A stretch of DNA of 64,000 bases from Enterococcus diestrammenae (GCF_009933255.1 NZ_MAEI01000002.1:186001-250000), one strand, 5' to 3'; positions 43,883-53,296 are shown, counted from the stretch's first letter. Numbers and translations are program-made. Notes: generated by a model not told the origin, from the sequence alone.

Positions 43883-44839
43883 ATGCTATCGATTATTGTT
43901 CCTTGTTACAACGAAGAAGAAACCCTGCCATTGTTTGTTAAGGCGGTCAATCAAGTGAACCAGCAGATGGGGGAAACCTTAGAATATATATTCGTCAATG
44001 ATGGTTCCAAAGATGGGACTTTATCCGTGATCAAAGACTTGTATCGCCAACAGCCAGAAGCGGTGCGTTTTATTTCTTTTTCTCGTAATTTTGGTAAAGA
44101 AGCCGCACTCTATGCCGGATTACAAGCTGCTAAAGGGGAGTTTGTGACGGTGATGGATGCTGATTTACAGGATCCACCGGAGTTGCTCCCAGAAATGCTA
44201 AGGTTGATTAGAGAAGAAGCCTATGACTGCATCGGCACACGACGGATAGATCGGGAAGGAGAGCCGGTTATTCGGAGTTTTTTTGCAAAGTCTTTTTACC
44301 GTCTGGTGAATCGGATTGGGCAGACTGAAATGGTGGATGGTGCTCGAGATTTTCGTTTGATGACGCGGCAGATGGTGGATGCAGTCTTAGAATTGACTGA
44401 GTACAATCGCTTCTCAAAAGGGATTTTTAGCTGGGTGGGTTTTGACACCAAGTATTTAGCTTATGAAAATCGGGAACGAGTGGCAGGAGAAACATCCTGG
44501 TCTTTTTGGAGTCTTTTTAAATACTCGATCGATGGTATTGTGAATTTCTCAGAAGCTCCACTAAACATCGCCTCGGTGATTGGGGGCATCTCTTGTCTAG
44601 GTTCATTAGTGGCTTTGGTGTTTATTGTCATCCGCGCGTTAGTTTTTGGTGATCCGACTTCGGGTTGGCCTTCGCTAGTCTCGATTTTACTGTTTGTCAG
44701 CGGCTTACAACTTCTTTGTGTAGGAATTATCGGGAAATATATCGGTAAAATTTTCTTAGAGACGAAACGACGCCCGGTCTATTTAGTAAAAGAAACGGAA
44801 GCAGATCTAGTTGTTAAAGAAACGGACCCTTCGTTCTAA
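43883..44839 (+). CDS. Polyprenyl-phosphate glycosyltransferase (GtrB/CsbB-like)
   Basis: A 318-residue membrane GT2 enzyme that transfers glucose or a related sugar from a nucleotide to undecaprenyl phosphate. The GT-A domain has IIVPCYNEEETLP, FVNDGSKDGT and VMDADLQDPPELLPEM. RFSKGIFSWVGFDT is the juxtamembrane helix motif, and two transmembrane helices follow (about 232-260 and 268-292). The product would modify wall polymers outside the cell, but no flippase or GT-C partner is next to it. Confidence 0.9.
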   Translation: MLSIIVPCYNEEETLPLFVKAVNQVNQQMGETLEYIFVNDGSKDGTLSVIKDLYRQQPEAVRFISFSRNFGKEAALYAGLQAAKGEFVTVMDADLQDPPELLPEMLRLIREEAYDCIGTRRIDREGEPVIRSFFAKSFYRLVNRIGQTEMVDGARDFRLMTRQMVDAVLELTEYNRFSKGIFSWVGFDTKYLAYENRERVAGETSWSFWSLFKYSIDGIVNFSEAPLNIASVIGGISCLGSLVALVFIVIRALVFGDPTSGWPSLVSILLFVSGLQLLCVGIIGKYIGKIFLETKRRPVYLVKETEADLVVKETDPSF

Positions 44840-44846
44840 ATATCAT

Positions 44847-44883
44847 AAAAGGCGCAATCCCTCACACGGGGATTGCGCCTTTT
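44847..44883. terminator. Bidirectional terminator
   Basis: A perfect 15-bp stem AAAAGGCGCAATCCC/GGGATTGCGCCTTTT lies between two convergent genes. Confidence 0.93.
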
Positions 44884-44902
44884 GAAATTGTTGTAAAGAT
44901 AG

Positions 44903-45850
44903 TTAGTAGCCGTCCCTCAACGAGACTTGGTTGCGGGCGAGTTGGCCGTCGGTGACAAATTGTTGGAGGTTGTCTAAAAAAATCTCCATAAAGACTTTTT
45001 GGAAATGGGGTACAACCCCGGATACATGGGGAGTGATCACGCAGTTAGCCAAAGACCAGAGGGGATGGTGGGCAGGCAGCGGCTCTTCTTCAAAAACATC
45101 TAACATTGCTTGGCGAATCGCACCAGTTTGCAACGCGGTGACTAATGCGGAAGTGACCACGCTTGGTCCCCGGCCAACGTTGATAAAGGCCCCGCTCTTT
45201 TTCATTTGCTGGAAAAAAGCTTCGTCGTACAAATGATAGGTTTGCTTCGTCAGCGGTAGAATGTTGATGATGTAATCTGCAGTGGGCACCACTTGTTGCA
45301 GTTGTTGGAGGGAATATGTTTGGCTAAAGCCAGCCACTGGGTGACCGTCCGTGTTGATACCGATGGGAGCAACTCCAAAATATTGCAAAAGACGGGCCAA
45401 TTGTTGACCAATATGTCCGGTACCAACAATGACAATCTCTTGTTCTCCGAGGTAACGAAAATCAATCGTCTCAGCGTCCCATCTGTGTTGGCGTTGGTTT
45501 ACTACTGCCTGGGTGAAGCCTCGAGTGTCCATCAACAACGCAGCTAGTACGTGTTCTGCGATTGCTTGGGCATGGATCCCACTAGCATTAGAAAGCTGGA
45601 TGTTTTGATTCGCAAACGTATTTAATGGCAGCGTATCCACTCCTGCTGATAAGGCTTGGACCCAGCGGAGGTGATGGTTTTCTGCTAATAGTGGCTTTTC
45701 CCATTCAGAGGACCAGCCAATCGTCAGGATAACTTGTGACCAGTCCAGGTTTTGGGTATCCGTGACAAATTGGTAATCAGGGGCGATGGCATGGATTTTT
45801 TCGCGAAATTCTTGACGAAAATCGTGTTCTGATAAGATGATAGCAGACAT
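44903..45850 (-). CDS. D-2-hydroxyacid dehydrogenase family protein
   Basis: A 315-residue NAD(P)-dependent oxidoreductase. Nucleotide loop VGTGHIGQQLARLL; catalytic Arg in NVGRGPSVV, Glu in FEEEPLPAHHP and His in ITPHVSG. It reduces a 2-keto acid or the reverse; the particular substrate cannot be read from sequence. ATG 45850 is preceded by AGGAGCCCTCCTTA-type sequence (AAAGGAGCCC) on the minus strand. Monocistronic. Confidence 0.9.
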   Translation of the reverse strand: MSAIILSEHDFRQEFREKIHAIAPDYQFVTDTQNLDWSQVILTIGWSSEWEKPLLAENHHLRWVQALSAGVDTLPLNTFANQNIQLSNASGIHAQAIAEHVLAALLMDTRGFTQAVVNQRQHRWDAETIDFRYLGEQEIVIVGTGHIGQQLARLLQYFGVAPIGINTDGHPVAGFSQTYSLQQLQQVVPTADYIINILPLTKQTYHLYDEAFFQQMKKSGAFINVGRGPSVVTSALVTALQTGAIRQAMLDVFEEEPLPAHHPLWSLANCVITPHVSGVVPHFQKVFMEIFLDNLQQFVTDGQLARNQVSLRDGY

Positions 45851-45923
45851 AAGGAGGGCTCCTTTCCTATTATTGGCAAGTTGCGATTGATTAGCAAGCT
45901 ACATTAAGTGTAACAGAGGATAC

Positions 45924-45957
45924 CAAAAAAGACATTTTCCCAGTTTTAGGAAAATGC
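45924..45957 (-). terminator. Terminator of the DUF1189 gene
   Basis: CATTTTCC/GGAAAATG stem; on the minus strand it is followed by a T-run. Confidence 0.8.
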
Positions 45958-46001
45958 CTTTGTCAAACAATCGGAAGAAATTGTTTCAGTCACTTGCTTG
46001 G

Positions 46002-46808
46002 TTATACCTGCGATTCTCGTTTTGGTAGACCTTTGGCAGCTTGGTTGTAGATAAATAAGCTGGCTAAGATGATAAATAATGAAGTATCAAAACTTAAGCT
46101 GAAAAAGCTGACAAGTGCTGCGAGAATTACCGGTAAGGTGGCAGAGAAGATGAGTATTTTGAGATTCTCCAAAAAGCCAACCTGCAGTCTGCGCATCCCT
46201 GACAGAATGGAAGCACCAATACACGCTATCAAGATGGTTGTTACTAAGTTGATAAAAGCCGGATACAAGGAAACCAAAACAATCAGCAGTATTAGCCACC
46301 AAGGAATGGTCTTTTCTGATAGATATTCCCGGAGATGGTTGCCGTTTAACTGGGTTAGGCCTTGTGCATAGGGAAATTCCAAATGATTACTGCCCAAAAG
46401 TGAAGTGGTAATCCCAGAAGTAGGTAAAGCGATGACGATTTCATCTGGTAACAAACCAACACTGATAAAATTACCAAGCAAATCGCCGGTGATGTCATCA
46501 GGGGAACGCTTGCCGGCAGGATCAAAAGTGAAGATAATTGAATCCGTCTGATAAATAAACCCCTCTGAATCGCCAGTGGGAGCCAGTTTGCCCTCCTCAA
46601 TTGTAAAGTCGGGAATTTTTTCGGCAATTTCTTGTCCGTCAGCTTTGAGATCGTTAAACAAGGATAACACATGGCCCGTGATCGGAATGGCTAGAATGAA
46701 ACTGAGAAAGATGAGGTAAACCAAGGCTTTCCCAAAACCTATGAAACGAGCATTTTTTAGTTCTTTGAAACGATACAGGGAAGCGGTAAATAACTCACGC
46801 ATCTTCAT
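46002..46808 (-). CDS. DUF1189 family membrane protein
   Basis: A 268-residue protein with an N-terminal transmembrane helix (about 29-50), an outside domain of about 110 residues (IPDFTIEEGKLAPTGD onward), and four C-terminal helices. This layout and the motifs YRFKELKNARFIGFGKALVYL and NQAAKGLPKRE fit DUF1189, a family of unknown function seen near maltodextrin genes in some Firmicutes. AAAGGAG precedes ATG 46808. Single gene. Confidence 0.8.
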   Translation of the reverse strand: MKMRELFTASLYRFKELKNARFIGFGKALVYLIFLSFILAIPITGHVLSLFNDLKADGQEIAEKIPDFTIEEGKLAPTGDSEGFIYQTDSIIFTFDPAGKRSPDDITGDLLGNFISVGLLPDEIVIALPTSGITTSLLGSNHLEFPYAQGLTQLNGNHLREYLSEKTIPWWLILLIVLVSLYPAFINLVTTILIACIGASILSGMRRLQVGFLENLKILIFSATLPVILAALVSFFSLSFDTSLFIILASLFIYNQAAKGLPKRESQV

Positions 46809-47100
46809 GGAAAAACTCCTTTTCGGTGGAAAAATCGATTGTTAGCAATTTCATTACTGTTTATTCTAGTCGAGGCTATCGGGAATTACAACCGCTTTAG
46901 CAAAGAATCCCCGAAGAAATCGGACCTTTTCTGTAATTAGTAGAAAATACTAATGATAAAATCAAGGAGAATAAAAGTCTACTAAAATGTCTTTGTGGCT
47001 GGTAAAATCAATGCTAGGCATATCTTTTGAACTCCTGGACCTTCTCTGATAGTGTTTACATTGTAAGATAAAATAATACAATTTTTTGGAGGGGTTTACC

Positions 47101-47709
47101 ATGACGTACACTTTACCAGATTTGCCTTATGCCTACGACGCATTGGAGCCTTACATTGATGTGGAAACGATGCATTTGCACCACGATAAACATCATAACA
47201 CTTATGTGACAAACTTAAATGCAGCAATTGAAAAACATCCTGAGCTAGGAGAAAAATCTGTAGAAGACCTGATTGCAGATATGGATCAAATTCCCGAAGA
47301 TATTCGTACCGCTGTCCGCAACAACGGTGGGGGACACGCAAACCACAGCTTCTTCTGGGAAATTATGGCACCAAATGCTGGGGGAGAACCTACTGGCGGG
47401 ATCAAGACAGCCATTGATGAAGCATTTGGTTCATTTGCTGATATGAAAGCTGAATTTAAGACCGCAGCAACCGGTCGTTTTGGTTCTGGTTGGGCTTGGC
47501 TGGTAGTTGATGGAGGTAAATTAGCCATTACTTCTACTGGAAATCAAGATTCACCATTAATGGAAGGCAAGACGCCGATTATCGGTTTGGATGTTTGGGA
47601 ACATGCTTACTATTTGAAATACAAAAATGTGCGCCCAGATTATATTGATGCTTTCTGGAACTTAGTCAATTGGGACAAAGTCAATGAACTCTTTGAAAAT
47701 AGCAAATAG
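47101..47709 (+). CDS. sodA: Superoxide dismutase (Mn/Fe type)
   Basis: A 202-residue enzyme that converts superoxide to peroxide and oxygen. The metal ligands are in the [12 protein letters not shown] segment, NHSFFWEIM and [11 protein letters not shown]. Gly-Gly/Gln pattern [11 protein letters not shown] with later NQDSP favours manganese. ATG 47101 follows TTGGAGGGG. An AT-rich inverted repeat ATTGTA/TACAAT just upstream (47054-47082) may be an operator. Confidence 0.97.
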   Translation: MTYTLPDLPYAYDALEPYIDVETMHLHHDKHHNTYVTNLNAAIEKHPELGEKSVEDLIADMDQIPEDIRTAVRNNGGGHANHSFFWEIMAPNAGGEPTGGIKTAIDEAFGSFADMKAEFKTAATGRFGSGWAWLVVDGGKLAITSTGNQDSPLMEGKTPIIGLDVWEHAYYLKYKNVRPDYIDAFWNLVNWDKVNELFENSK

Positions 47710-47721
47710 TTAAAGTAAAAT

Positions 47722-47760
47722 AAGATGGAGAAGAACAGTCGTTTTTCTTCATCTTTTTTT
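47722..47760 (+). terminator. Terminator of sodA
   Basis: AAGATG-GA-GAAGAA pairs with TTCTTCATCTT, then seven T. It covers the upstream part of the next open frame, which supports the later start at 47776. Confidence 0.8.
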
Positions 47761-47775
47761 GTGGAGTTGATGGAT

Positions 47776-48261
47776 ATGTTAATACGGACAGCAGTGCAGA
47801 CTCTCGATGAAATCAGTGACTTATTCCCCGTTGTCGAAGAAATCTGGAGGGAAGTCTTTACCCCCATGATTGGCCCTGAGCAAGTGGATTATATGCTGAT
47901 TCACTATCAATCGATATCTGTGATTGAAAAAGAAATTGCTGCAGGGGCTCATTACTTTGGATTATGGTGGCAGGGGGAGTTGGTCGGGTATACGGCGTAT
48001 GAATTAAAAGATGACCGCATTTTATACATTAGCAAACTGTATATCAAACAAGCTTATCGGGAAAAAGGTTTGATGGCGGAAATTTTTAAATGGTACGATG
48101 ATTTGGCGCAGACTTGGCAAAGAAAGCAACAATTAAGAGTCAATCAAGCCAACCGAAATGCTATTGCGGTCTATCAGCACCGAGGGTTTACGATTGTAAA
48201 AGAACAGCGAGTGGCTATCGGGGAGGGTTTTGTGATGACGGATTATGTTTTGGAAAAATAG
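47776..48261 (+). CDS. GNAT family N-acetyltransferase
   Basis: A 161-residue single-domain acetyltransferase. The core strand and loop ILYISKLYIKQAYREKGLMAEIF form the acetyl-CoA site; the end RVNQANRNAIAVYQHRGFTIVKEQ is the usual GNAT C-terminal motif. GGAGTTG precedes; ATG 47776 has a nine-base spacing and is preferred over ATG 47770. Substrate unknown. Confidence 0.85.
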   Translation: MLIRTAVQTLDEISDLFPVVEEIWREVFTPMIGPEQVDYMLIHYQSISVIEKEIAAGAHYFGLWWQGELVGYTAYELKDDRILYISKLYIKQAYREKGLMAEIFKWYDDLAQTWQRKQQLRVNQANRNAIAVYQHRGFTIVKEQRVAIGEGFVMTDYVLEK

Positions 48262-48342
48262 TTTGTCATCGCTTCCATTATTCGTTATAATTAATTTACC
48301 GATTCGCAATCGGTCATTAATTTTTTGGAGGCTACACAAGAC

Positions 48343-48543
48343 ATGGAACAAGGAAAAGTGAAATGGTTTAACAACGAAAAAGGGTTTGGCTTTATCACAA
48401 CTGAAGGCGGGGATGATGTATTCGTACATTTCTCAGCAATCCAAGGTGACGGTTTCAAATCCCTTGAAGAAGGTCAAGACGTAGAATTCACCATCGTTGA
48501 AGGTGAACGTGGACCACAAGCTGCAGAAGTGACGAAATTATAA
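48343..48543 (+). CDS. Cold shock protein CspA family (second copy)
   Basis: A 66-residue cold-shock domain protein with RNP1 KGFGFI and RNP2 DVFVHFSAI. It differs from the copy at 11012-11212 mainly at the N-terminus and in the last 20 residues ([20 protein letters not shown]). ATG 48343 lies 11 bases after TTGGAGG, longer than usual. Its terminator is at 48564-48602. Confidence 0.95.
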   Translation: MEQGKVKWFNNEKGFGFITTEGGDDVFVHFSAIQGDGFKSLEEGQDVEFTIVEGERGPQAAEVTKL

Positions 48544-48563
48544 TCACTGATTGATGAGCAGTT

Positions 48564-48602
48564 CCTACAAGCCTTGCTAAAACAAGGCTTGTAGGTTTTT
48601 TA
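48564..48602 (+). terminator. Terminator of second csp
   Basis: Perfect stem CCTACAAGCCTTG/CAAGGCTTGTAGG, six-base loop, T-run. Confidence 0.93.
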
Positions 48603-48887
48603 TTTTTCCAAAAAAGTTGCACGGGTCATTTATATCAACGAAAATAGTCTGCTGGTTTAAGCTGACGGGGAGAAAAGGGGTGCCCAGCTCTAGTTAATCC
48701 CGTGGTATCCGGCTATTTATCCTTGAGAAAGTGAGTCATTTCAGACGCTTGAAGTGTAACAGATATGTTTCATTCATGTTAAAGTTGTGTAATAAAAGGA
48801 TTTCGCCGTTGCTGAATGTTGCTGGTTGTGGCAAAATTTATTCGTTATTCAGAAATTTTTTCACAAAATAAATAGATGAGGTGTCCA

Positions 48888-50201
48888 ATGCGTACATGGC
48901 AAAAAATCATCATTGGGATCATGGGTGTCATAACTTTCGTGGTTACCGCAGTTACAGCTTATGGCATTAAAGCTTATTACGATACGAGTCGAACCTTTAA
49001 TACGATCGTTGAAAAAGTTGACCGGAAAACAACGAAAAGACAGACGGTGGTCAATATTGACGCTCAAGAACCATTTTCGATTATGTTATTAGGGATTGAT
49101 ACTGGAGCGATGGGCCGGACAGAGCAAGGTCGCTCAGATACGATGATGGTAGTGACTGTGAATCCTCAAAAGAAGCAGTCGACTATTGTTAGTTTAGACC
49201 GGGACATTTACACGAAAATCGTTGGCCATGATACCATGGATAAGCTAAATCATGCGTATGCTTTTGGTGGCGTGGAAATGGCGATGGATTCGGTGGAAAA
49301 TTTACTAGACATTCCTATCGATCATTACGTGACGATTAATATGCAAGGTTTAAGTGATTTGATCGATGCGGTAGGCGGAATTGATGTTCATAACAAATAT
49401 CATTTCGAGTTAGATGGTGTAGAGTTACAAGCTGACACAGATTACCATTTGGATGGAACAAAGGGTTTGTCCTATGCACGTTACCGAAAGTATGATGAAA
49501 CTACTGGTATGGGGGATCCTGACGGGGATATTGGCCGCCAAAAACGGCAACGGGAAGTCATTGAAAAAATCGTAAAAAAAGTGCTATCCTTGGACAGTGT
49601 GACTAACTATCAAAAAATCTTGAAGGCTGTGGAAAAGAACACAAAGACAGATTTAGTTTGGGCAGATATGCTAGATATAGCTAACCACTATCGTAATGCG
49701 CTTAGTAAGATTAAGCAGCTACAGTTACAAGGAGAAGGGGACATGTACAACGGCATCTACTATCAATTTTTGGGTATGGATAGCCTGTTGGACGTGCAGA
49801 ATACTTTGAAGGAACAATTGGGTATTCAACCAAGTGAAACCTTGCCGCAACAAGATCAATACACTGATGGTTATGCCGATTATCGCTTTTATAATGATTC
49901 TGACAGCGAAACCGATCCTAGCGTGACCGAGGGAGAGACCTTGCAAGCTAACGGTGGCGATACTAGCGGGTATACTGAAACCGACGATTATGAAGAGGGA
50001 ACCGCTAGCCAGGGTGCCGGTTACACGGAGGATGCCGGCTATACGGAAGAAGCTGGGTATACAGGTGATGCGGGATACGCCGAAGATCCTGGATATACCG
50101 ATGATAATGGTTCTGACAATGCTGTTGAAACCGATCCAGCAACGGGTTATTACGACGATACCAATGCTGGCTATGAAGAAGATTATACTGAAACATATTA
50201 A
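48888..50201 (+). CDS. LytR-CpsA-Psr (LCP) family wall polymer ligase with repetitive tail
   Basis: A 437-residue protein: short cytoplasmic start, one membrane helix (about 7-27), then an LCP domain (about 65-310) with LLGIDTG, GRSDTMMVVTVNP, SLDRDIYT and the phosphate-binding arginine site SYARYRKYDETTG and DIGRQKRQREVI. LCP enzymes move wall polysaccharides or teichoic acids from undecaprenyl pyrophosphate to peptidoglycan. The last 100 residues are acidic, low complexity, with at least five GYTED/GYTEE/GYTGD-like repeats. GAGGTG sits five bases before ATG 48888. It might attach the rhamnose polymer of 18256-31897. Confidence 0.9.
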   Translation: MRTWQKIIIGIMGVITFVVTAVTAYGIKAYYDTSRTFNTIVEKVDRKTTKRQTVVNIDAQEPFSIMLLGIDTGAMGRTEQGRSDTMMVVTVNPQKKQSTIVSLDRDIYTKIVGHDTMDKLNHAYAFGGVEMAMDSVENLLDIPIDHYVTINMQGLSDLIDAVGGIDVHNKYHFELDGVELQADTDYHLDGTKGLSYARYRKYDETTGMGDPDGDIGRQKRQREVIEKIVKKVLSLDSVTNYQKILKAVEKNTKTDLVWADMLDIANHYRNALSKIKQLQLQGEGDMYNGIYYQFLGMDSLLDVQNTLKEQLGIQPSETLPQQDQYTDGYADYRFYNDSDSETDPSVTEGETLQANGGDTSGYTETDDYEEGTASQGAGYTEDAGYTEEAGYTGDAGYAEDPGYTDDNGSDNAVETDPATGYYDDTNAGYEEDYTETY

Positions 50202-50205
50202 CTTA

Positions 50206-50246
50206 AAGCTCTGAAAACAGTCCTTAATTGTTTTCAGAGCTTTTTT
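50206..50246 (+). terminator. Terminator of the LCP gene
   Basis: AAGCTCTGAAAACA (50206-50219) pairs with TGTTTTCAGAGCTT (50229-50242) and is followed by T residues. Confidence 0.93.
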
Positions 50247-50334
50247 ATAGATAAAGAACTTATAAAAAATTGAGCTACAAAAAGCTTGATATATCAGTAA
50301 TTAAGTGGCCTATCATACCGATATTTTGATATCT

Positions 50335-50536
50335 GAAAAAGGTGAGATTTAGCAGAGTAGAATTGGTTTAACAGTAGCTCTAAAGATGCGTAATGAATTA
50401 CTTAGAGTTGTGGTGCTTGCACCACTTACTCTAAGTTTGAATGCGCAAGGCAAAAGACAAACAGATTTTTCGTTTGGCTTTTGCCGGTCTAGCTACCGTC
50501 AACGCAATTCCTACGGAGCTAAATTTCACCTTTTTC
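50335..50536. other. Multi-branched inverted-repeat element (possible structured RNA or MITE)
   Basis: The gene-free stretch 50202-51149 holds this element, repeat copy B and the pbp leader. GAAAAAGGTGAGATTTAGC (50335-50353) pairs with 50518-50536 at 18 of 19 bases. Further in, GTAGAATTG (50357-50365) pairs with CAATTCCTAC (50505-50514), and GTAGCT (50374-50379) with AGCTAC (50491-50496). The top carries two hairpins: CTTAGAGT..TGGTG/CACCA..ACTCTAAG (50401-50435) and GGCAAAAG..CAAAC/GTTTG..CTTTTGCC (50449-50485). The nested order is that of one folded molecule. A 65-codon frame across it looks like chance. A weak promoter (TTGATA 50286, TATCAT 50311) precedes it. Confidence 0.65.
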
Positions 50537-50627
50537 ACGGTATATCTGCTACCTTACAAGAAAACAATTTGCTGGATTTATGAAGCAAAAGGAATAAATT
50601 GATTATCGATAAAACAGGGCGCACTTG

Positions 50628-50812
50628 CTGGAGGAGAATGCTTCGGGTAGTAGTGTTAAGGATGTCCGAAGGCTAAAGGAGCATATCACATACAGTTCAC
50701 CTAAGCAAAAATCGCTAAGGTGAGCTAGCAAAATGACAACGGTTCTTTAGTTGGCATTTACCAGTCCCACTACCATCCGAAGCATCCTCCGGAAGTAAGT
50801 CCCGCCGGCTTT
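50628..50812. repeat. Copy B of the dispersed intergenic repeat
   Basis: The unit is an imperfect inverted repeat: GGAGGAGAATGCTTCGGGTAG (from 50631) against 50769-50792, with hairpin CACCTAAGC/GCTAAGGTG (50698-50722) between. Its right half shares CAGTCCCACTAC and CTCCGGAAGTAAG with copy A; its centre shares AATCG.TAAGG and GGTTCTTTAGT with copy C. Confidence 0.7.
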
Positions 50813-50943
50813 CTTATATGAAACATGGGAGGGGATTGCTAGAGGAGAATCTCTTGGTAAACGACGGTATCTTGATCCTTAGGCTAAGACAAAAGCATAG
50901 TTCTCCACAGCAGGTTTTCCACAATTGCCTCTTATTTTTTAGT

Positions 50944-51038
50944 TGTTTCACAGATGATTAGAAAATAAAAGAATGAAAACTTGATTTTATCGATAAATGC
51001 GTAATAAAAATGAGGAATCTCATGAAACCTGTGAAACA
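50944..51038 (+). other. Inverted repeats in the pbp leader
   Basis: TGTTTCACAG (50944-50953) and CTGTGAAACA (51029-51038) are perfect 10-base arms 75 bases apart; a small hairpin ATGAG/CTCAT lies near the right arm. They may form a leader fold or operator for the penicillin-binding protein gene. Confidence 0.45.
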
Positions 51039-51149
51039 TTATTTGCTAAAAGATTAAAGGATTTCTTTAGTTCGGTTTTTTTACTGCCATCAATGAGGTT
51101 TTTTGGTAGAATAAGACGGATAGAACAATTGTCTGGAAGGATTTGGAAC

Positions 51150-53282
51150 ATGAAAAAAAGCAAAAGTAACTTTTGGCAAAAACTAGGAAATACAAGTGAA
51201 CCGAAACCATCAGGTGGTGGGCGTCGTTCGCATATTCCTTTTCGGTTGAACTTTTTATTTTTCATTATTTTTGGCTTGTTTATTGCCTTAATCATTCAGT
51301 TGGGCTATTTGCAAATTGTTAATGGCAAAAATATTACGAAGCAGCTTGAGGAATATTCGGTAGTAAAAGTCGCGGGTTCGAGTCCTCGTGGGGTGATTTA
51401 TGATGCCACGGGTAAACCGTTAGTCGAAAATGAAGCGAATTCAGCAATTACATTTACACGAGGCAGTCGGATGACTGCTGATGATTTGCGTACGTTAGCC
51501 GAAAAACTTAATCAATTGATTGAGGTATCGATTCCTGATAAATTGAAAGACGCAGAGTTAGGCAAGCGGGATAAAATTGACTATTGGCTGGCGGATAAAG
51601 ACAATTTCCAAAAAGCCTATAAACGTTTGACAGACAAAGAGCAAGCAATCATCAAAGCCGACAGCTCCAAAGAATATGAGTTAGTGGTTGCAAAAGTTAA
51701 AGAGGATGAAATTGCTTTTTCAGATGAAGAATTGCAAGCAACTGCGATTTTTACTACCATGAATAGCGCGACGGCCTTAAACACCGTCTTTATCAAAAAT
51801 CGTGACGTAAGCGATGAAGAGTTAGCCATCGTAGCCGAACGCGCCTCTGAATTGCCGGGGATCTCCACGGGGACAGATTGGTCTCGTAAGTATGCAGAAG
51901 AAAATGGTTCCATTCGTAGTATCTTGGGGACGGTTTCCGCCACCGGGCTCCAAAAAGAAGACGCTGAAGAGTATCTAGCAAAAGGCTATGCTCGTAACGA
52001 TCGGGTAGGAACGAGTTATTTAGAAAAGCAATACGAAGAGGTCTTGCAAGGTACCAAGTCCCAATCGGAAATTACCCTTGACCGCAACGGCAATATTTCC
52101 TCGCAAAAACAAGTTTTTGAAGGGGAAAAAGGGGATAATCTGAAGATGACCATCAACAGTGAGTTCCAGAAAAAAGTGGAAGAAATCGTCAAACGCAATT
52201 ACCAAGTGTTGATTGATAATGGGAAAGCCGCCGTTTCACCTGGGGTTTACGCAGTTGCCATGAACCCGAATACCGGTGGCGTATTAGCCATGGTGGGGTA
52301 TTCCCACGAAAAAGATTCGAAAAAATTACAAGAACATGCCTTGGGGACCATTACCTCTTCTTTTGTACCTGGGTCTGTCGTCAAAGCAGGTACGCTGGCA
52401 GCTGGCTGGCAAAATGGCGCTTTGAAGGGCAATGAAACCTTGTATGATCAGCCTCTTTACATCAAAGGGACACCAGTGAAAGCTTCTATTTACAATAAAA
52501 AAGGAGAAGCCAATCGGGATTTAGATGCCCGGAAAGCTCTGGAAATTTCTTCCAACTCCTATATGGTACAAGTTGTTTTGAAGATGATGGGCTTAAATTA
52601 TTCCCAAGATATGGAAATCATGGGTGTGGCAAAACAGGGACCTTTGTACAATGAGCTGCGAAATGCGATGGCGGAATTTGGCTTAGGCGTTAAAACCGGT
52701 ATCGATTTACCAAATGAAACGAGTGGGATTCAAACGCCAGTCCGTAATCTTGATCCAGTAGAAGATGGGGGGAAAATTCTCGATATTTCTTTTGGGCAGT
52801 TTGATACCTATACGCCGATGCAGTTGGCACAATATGTCTCCACCATCGCCAATGGCGGCAAGAAAATCCAACCTCACGTGGTTAGTGGAATTTACGGTAA
52901 TGATGCAGAAGGTAATATCGGCTCATTGGTGAAAAAAATTGAACCGACTGTCTTAGATACTGTGGATTTATCTACGGAACAAATGGCAATTATTCGTGGC
53001 GGATTTTACGATGCTGTCCATGGCACAGATATTTTTGCTACAGCGACCAAGTTAAAAACAGCCAAAATGGATTTAGCGGCTAAGACCGGTACTGCCGAAA
53101 CAAGTGCCTATGGGGAAACCACTATCAATAGTAATATTGTGGCATACGGACCAGTTGAAAACCCTGAAATTGCGATTAGCGTAGTCTTACCATTCCTATC
53201 AGGCGAGGACCAACACATCAACTCCGATATTGCCAAAGAAATCATGGATGCTTATTATGATTTGTTTATGGCTGATCGTTAA
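51150..53282 (+). CDS. Class B penicillin-binding protein (PBP2b-like transpeptidase)
   Basis: A 710-residue high-molecular-weight PBP that cross-links peptidoglycan. A basic cytoplasmic start and a membrane helix (about 30-52) lead to a dimerisation domain beginning SPRGVIYDATGKPLVENE. The transpeptidase domain has Ser409-Val-Val-Lys412, SSN at 467-469 and KTGT at 645. The insert around residues 120-210 is common in Lactobacillales PBP2b. ATG 51150 follows GGAAGGA. The intact motifs predict beta-lactam binding. Preceded by the LCP gene and the structured region. Confidence 0.92.
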   Translation: MKKSKSNFWQKLGNTSEPKPSGGGRRSHIPFRLNFLFFIIFGLFIALIIQLGYLQIVNGKNITKQLEEYSVVKVAGSSPRGVIYDATGKPLVENEANSAITFTRGSRMTADDLRTLAEKLNQLIEVSIPDKLKDAELGKRDKIDYWLADKDNFQKAYKRLTDKEQAIIKADSSKEYELVVAKVKEDEIAFSDEELQATAIFTTMNSATALNTVFIKNRDVSDEELAIVAERASELPGISTGTDWSRKYAEENGSIRSILGTVSATGLQKEDAEEYLAKGYARNDRVGTSYLEKQYEEVLQGTKSQSEITLDRNGNISSQKQVFEGEKGDNLKMTINSEFQKKVEEIVKRNYQVLIDNGKAAVSPGVYAVAMNPNTGGVLAMVGYSHEKDSKKLQEHALGTITSSFVPGSVVKAGTLAAGWQNGALKGNETLYDQPLYIKGTPVKASIYNKKGEANRDLDARKALEISSNSYMVQVVLKMMGLNYSQDMEIMGVAKQGPLYNELRNAMAEFGLGVKTGIDLPNETSGIQTPVRNLDPVEDGGKILDISFGQFDTYTPMQLAQYVSTIANGGKKIQPHVVSGIYGNDAEGNIGSLVKKIEPTVLDTVDLSTEQMAIIRGGFYDAVHGTDIFATATKLKTAKMDLAAKTGTAETSAYGETTINSNIVAYGPVENPEIAISVVLPFLSGEDQHINSDIAKEIMDAYYDLFMADR

Positions 53283-53296
53283 GTAATCCCAAATAG

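Noticed and set aside
50386-50583. 65-codon + strand frame in the structured region
   Set aside because: It runs through both hairpins of the inverted-repeat element and lacks a ribosome binding site and protein-like composition.
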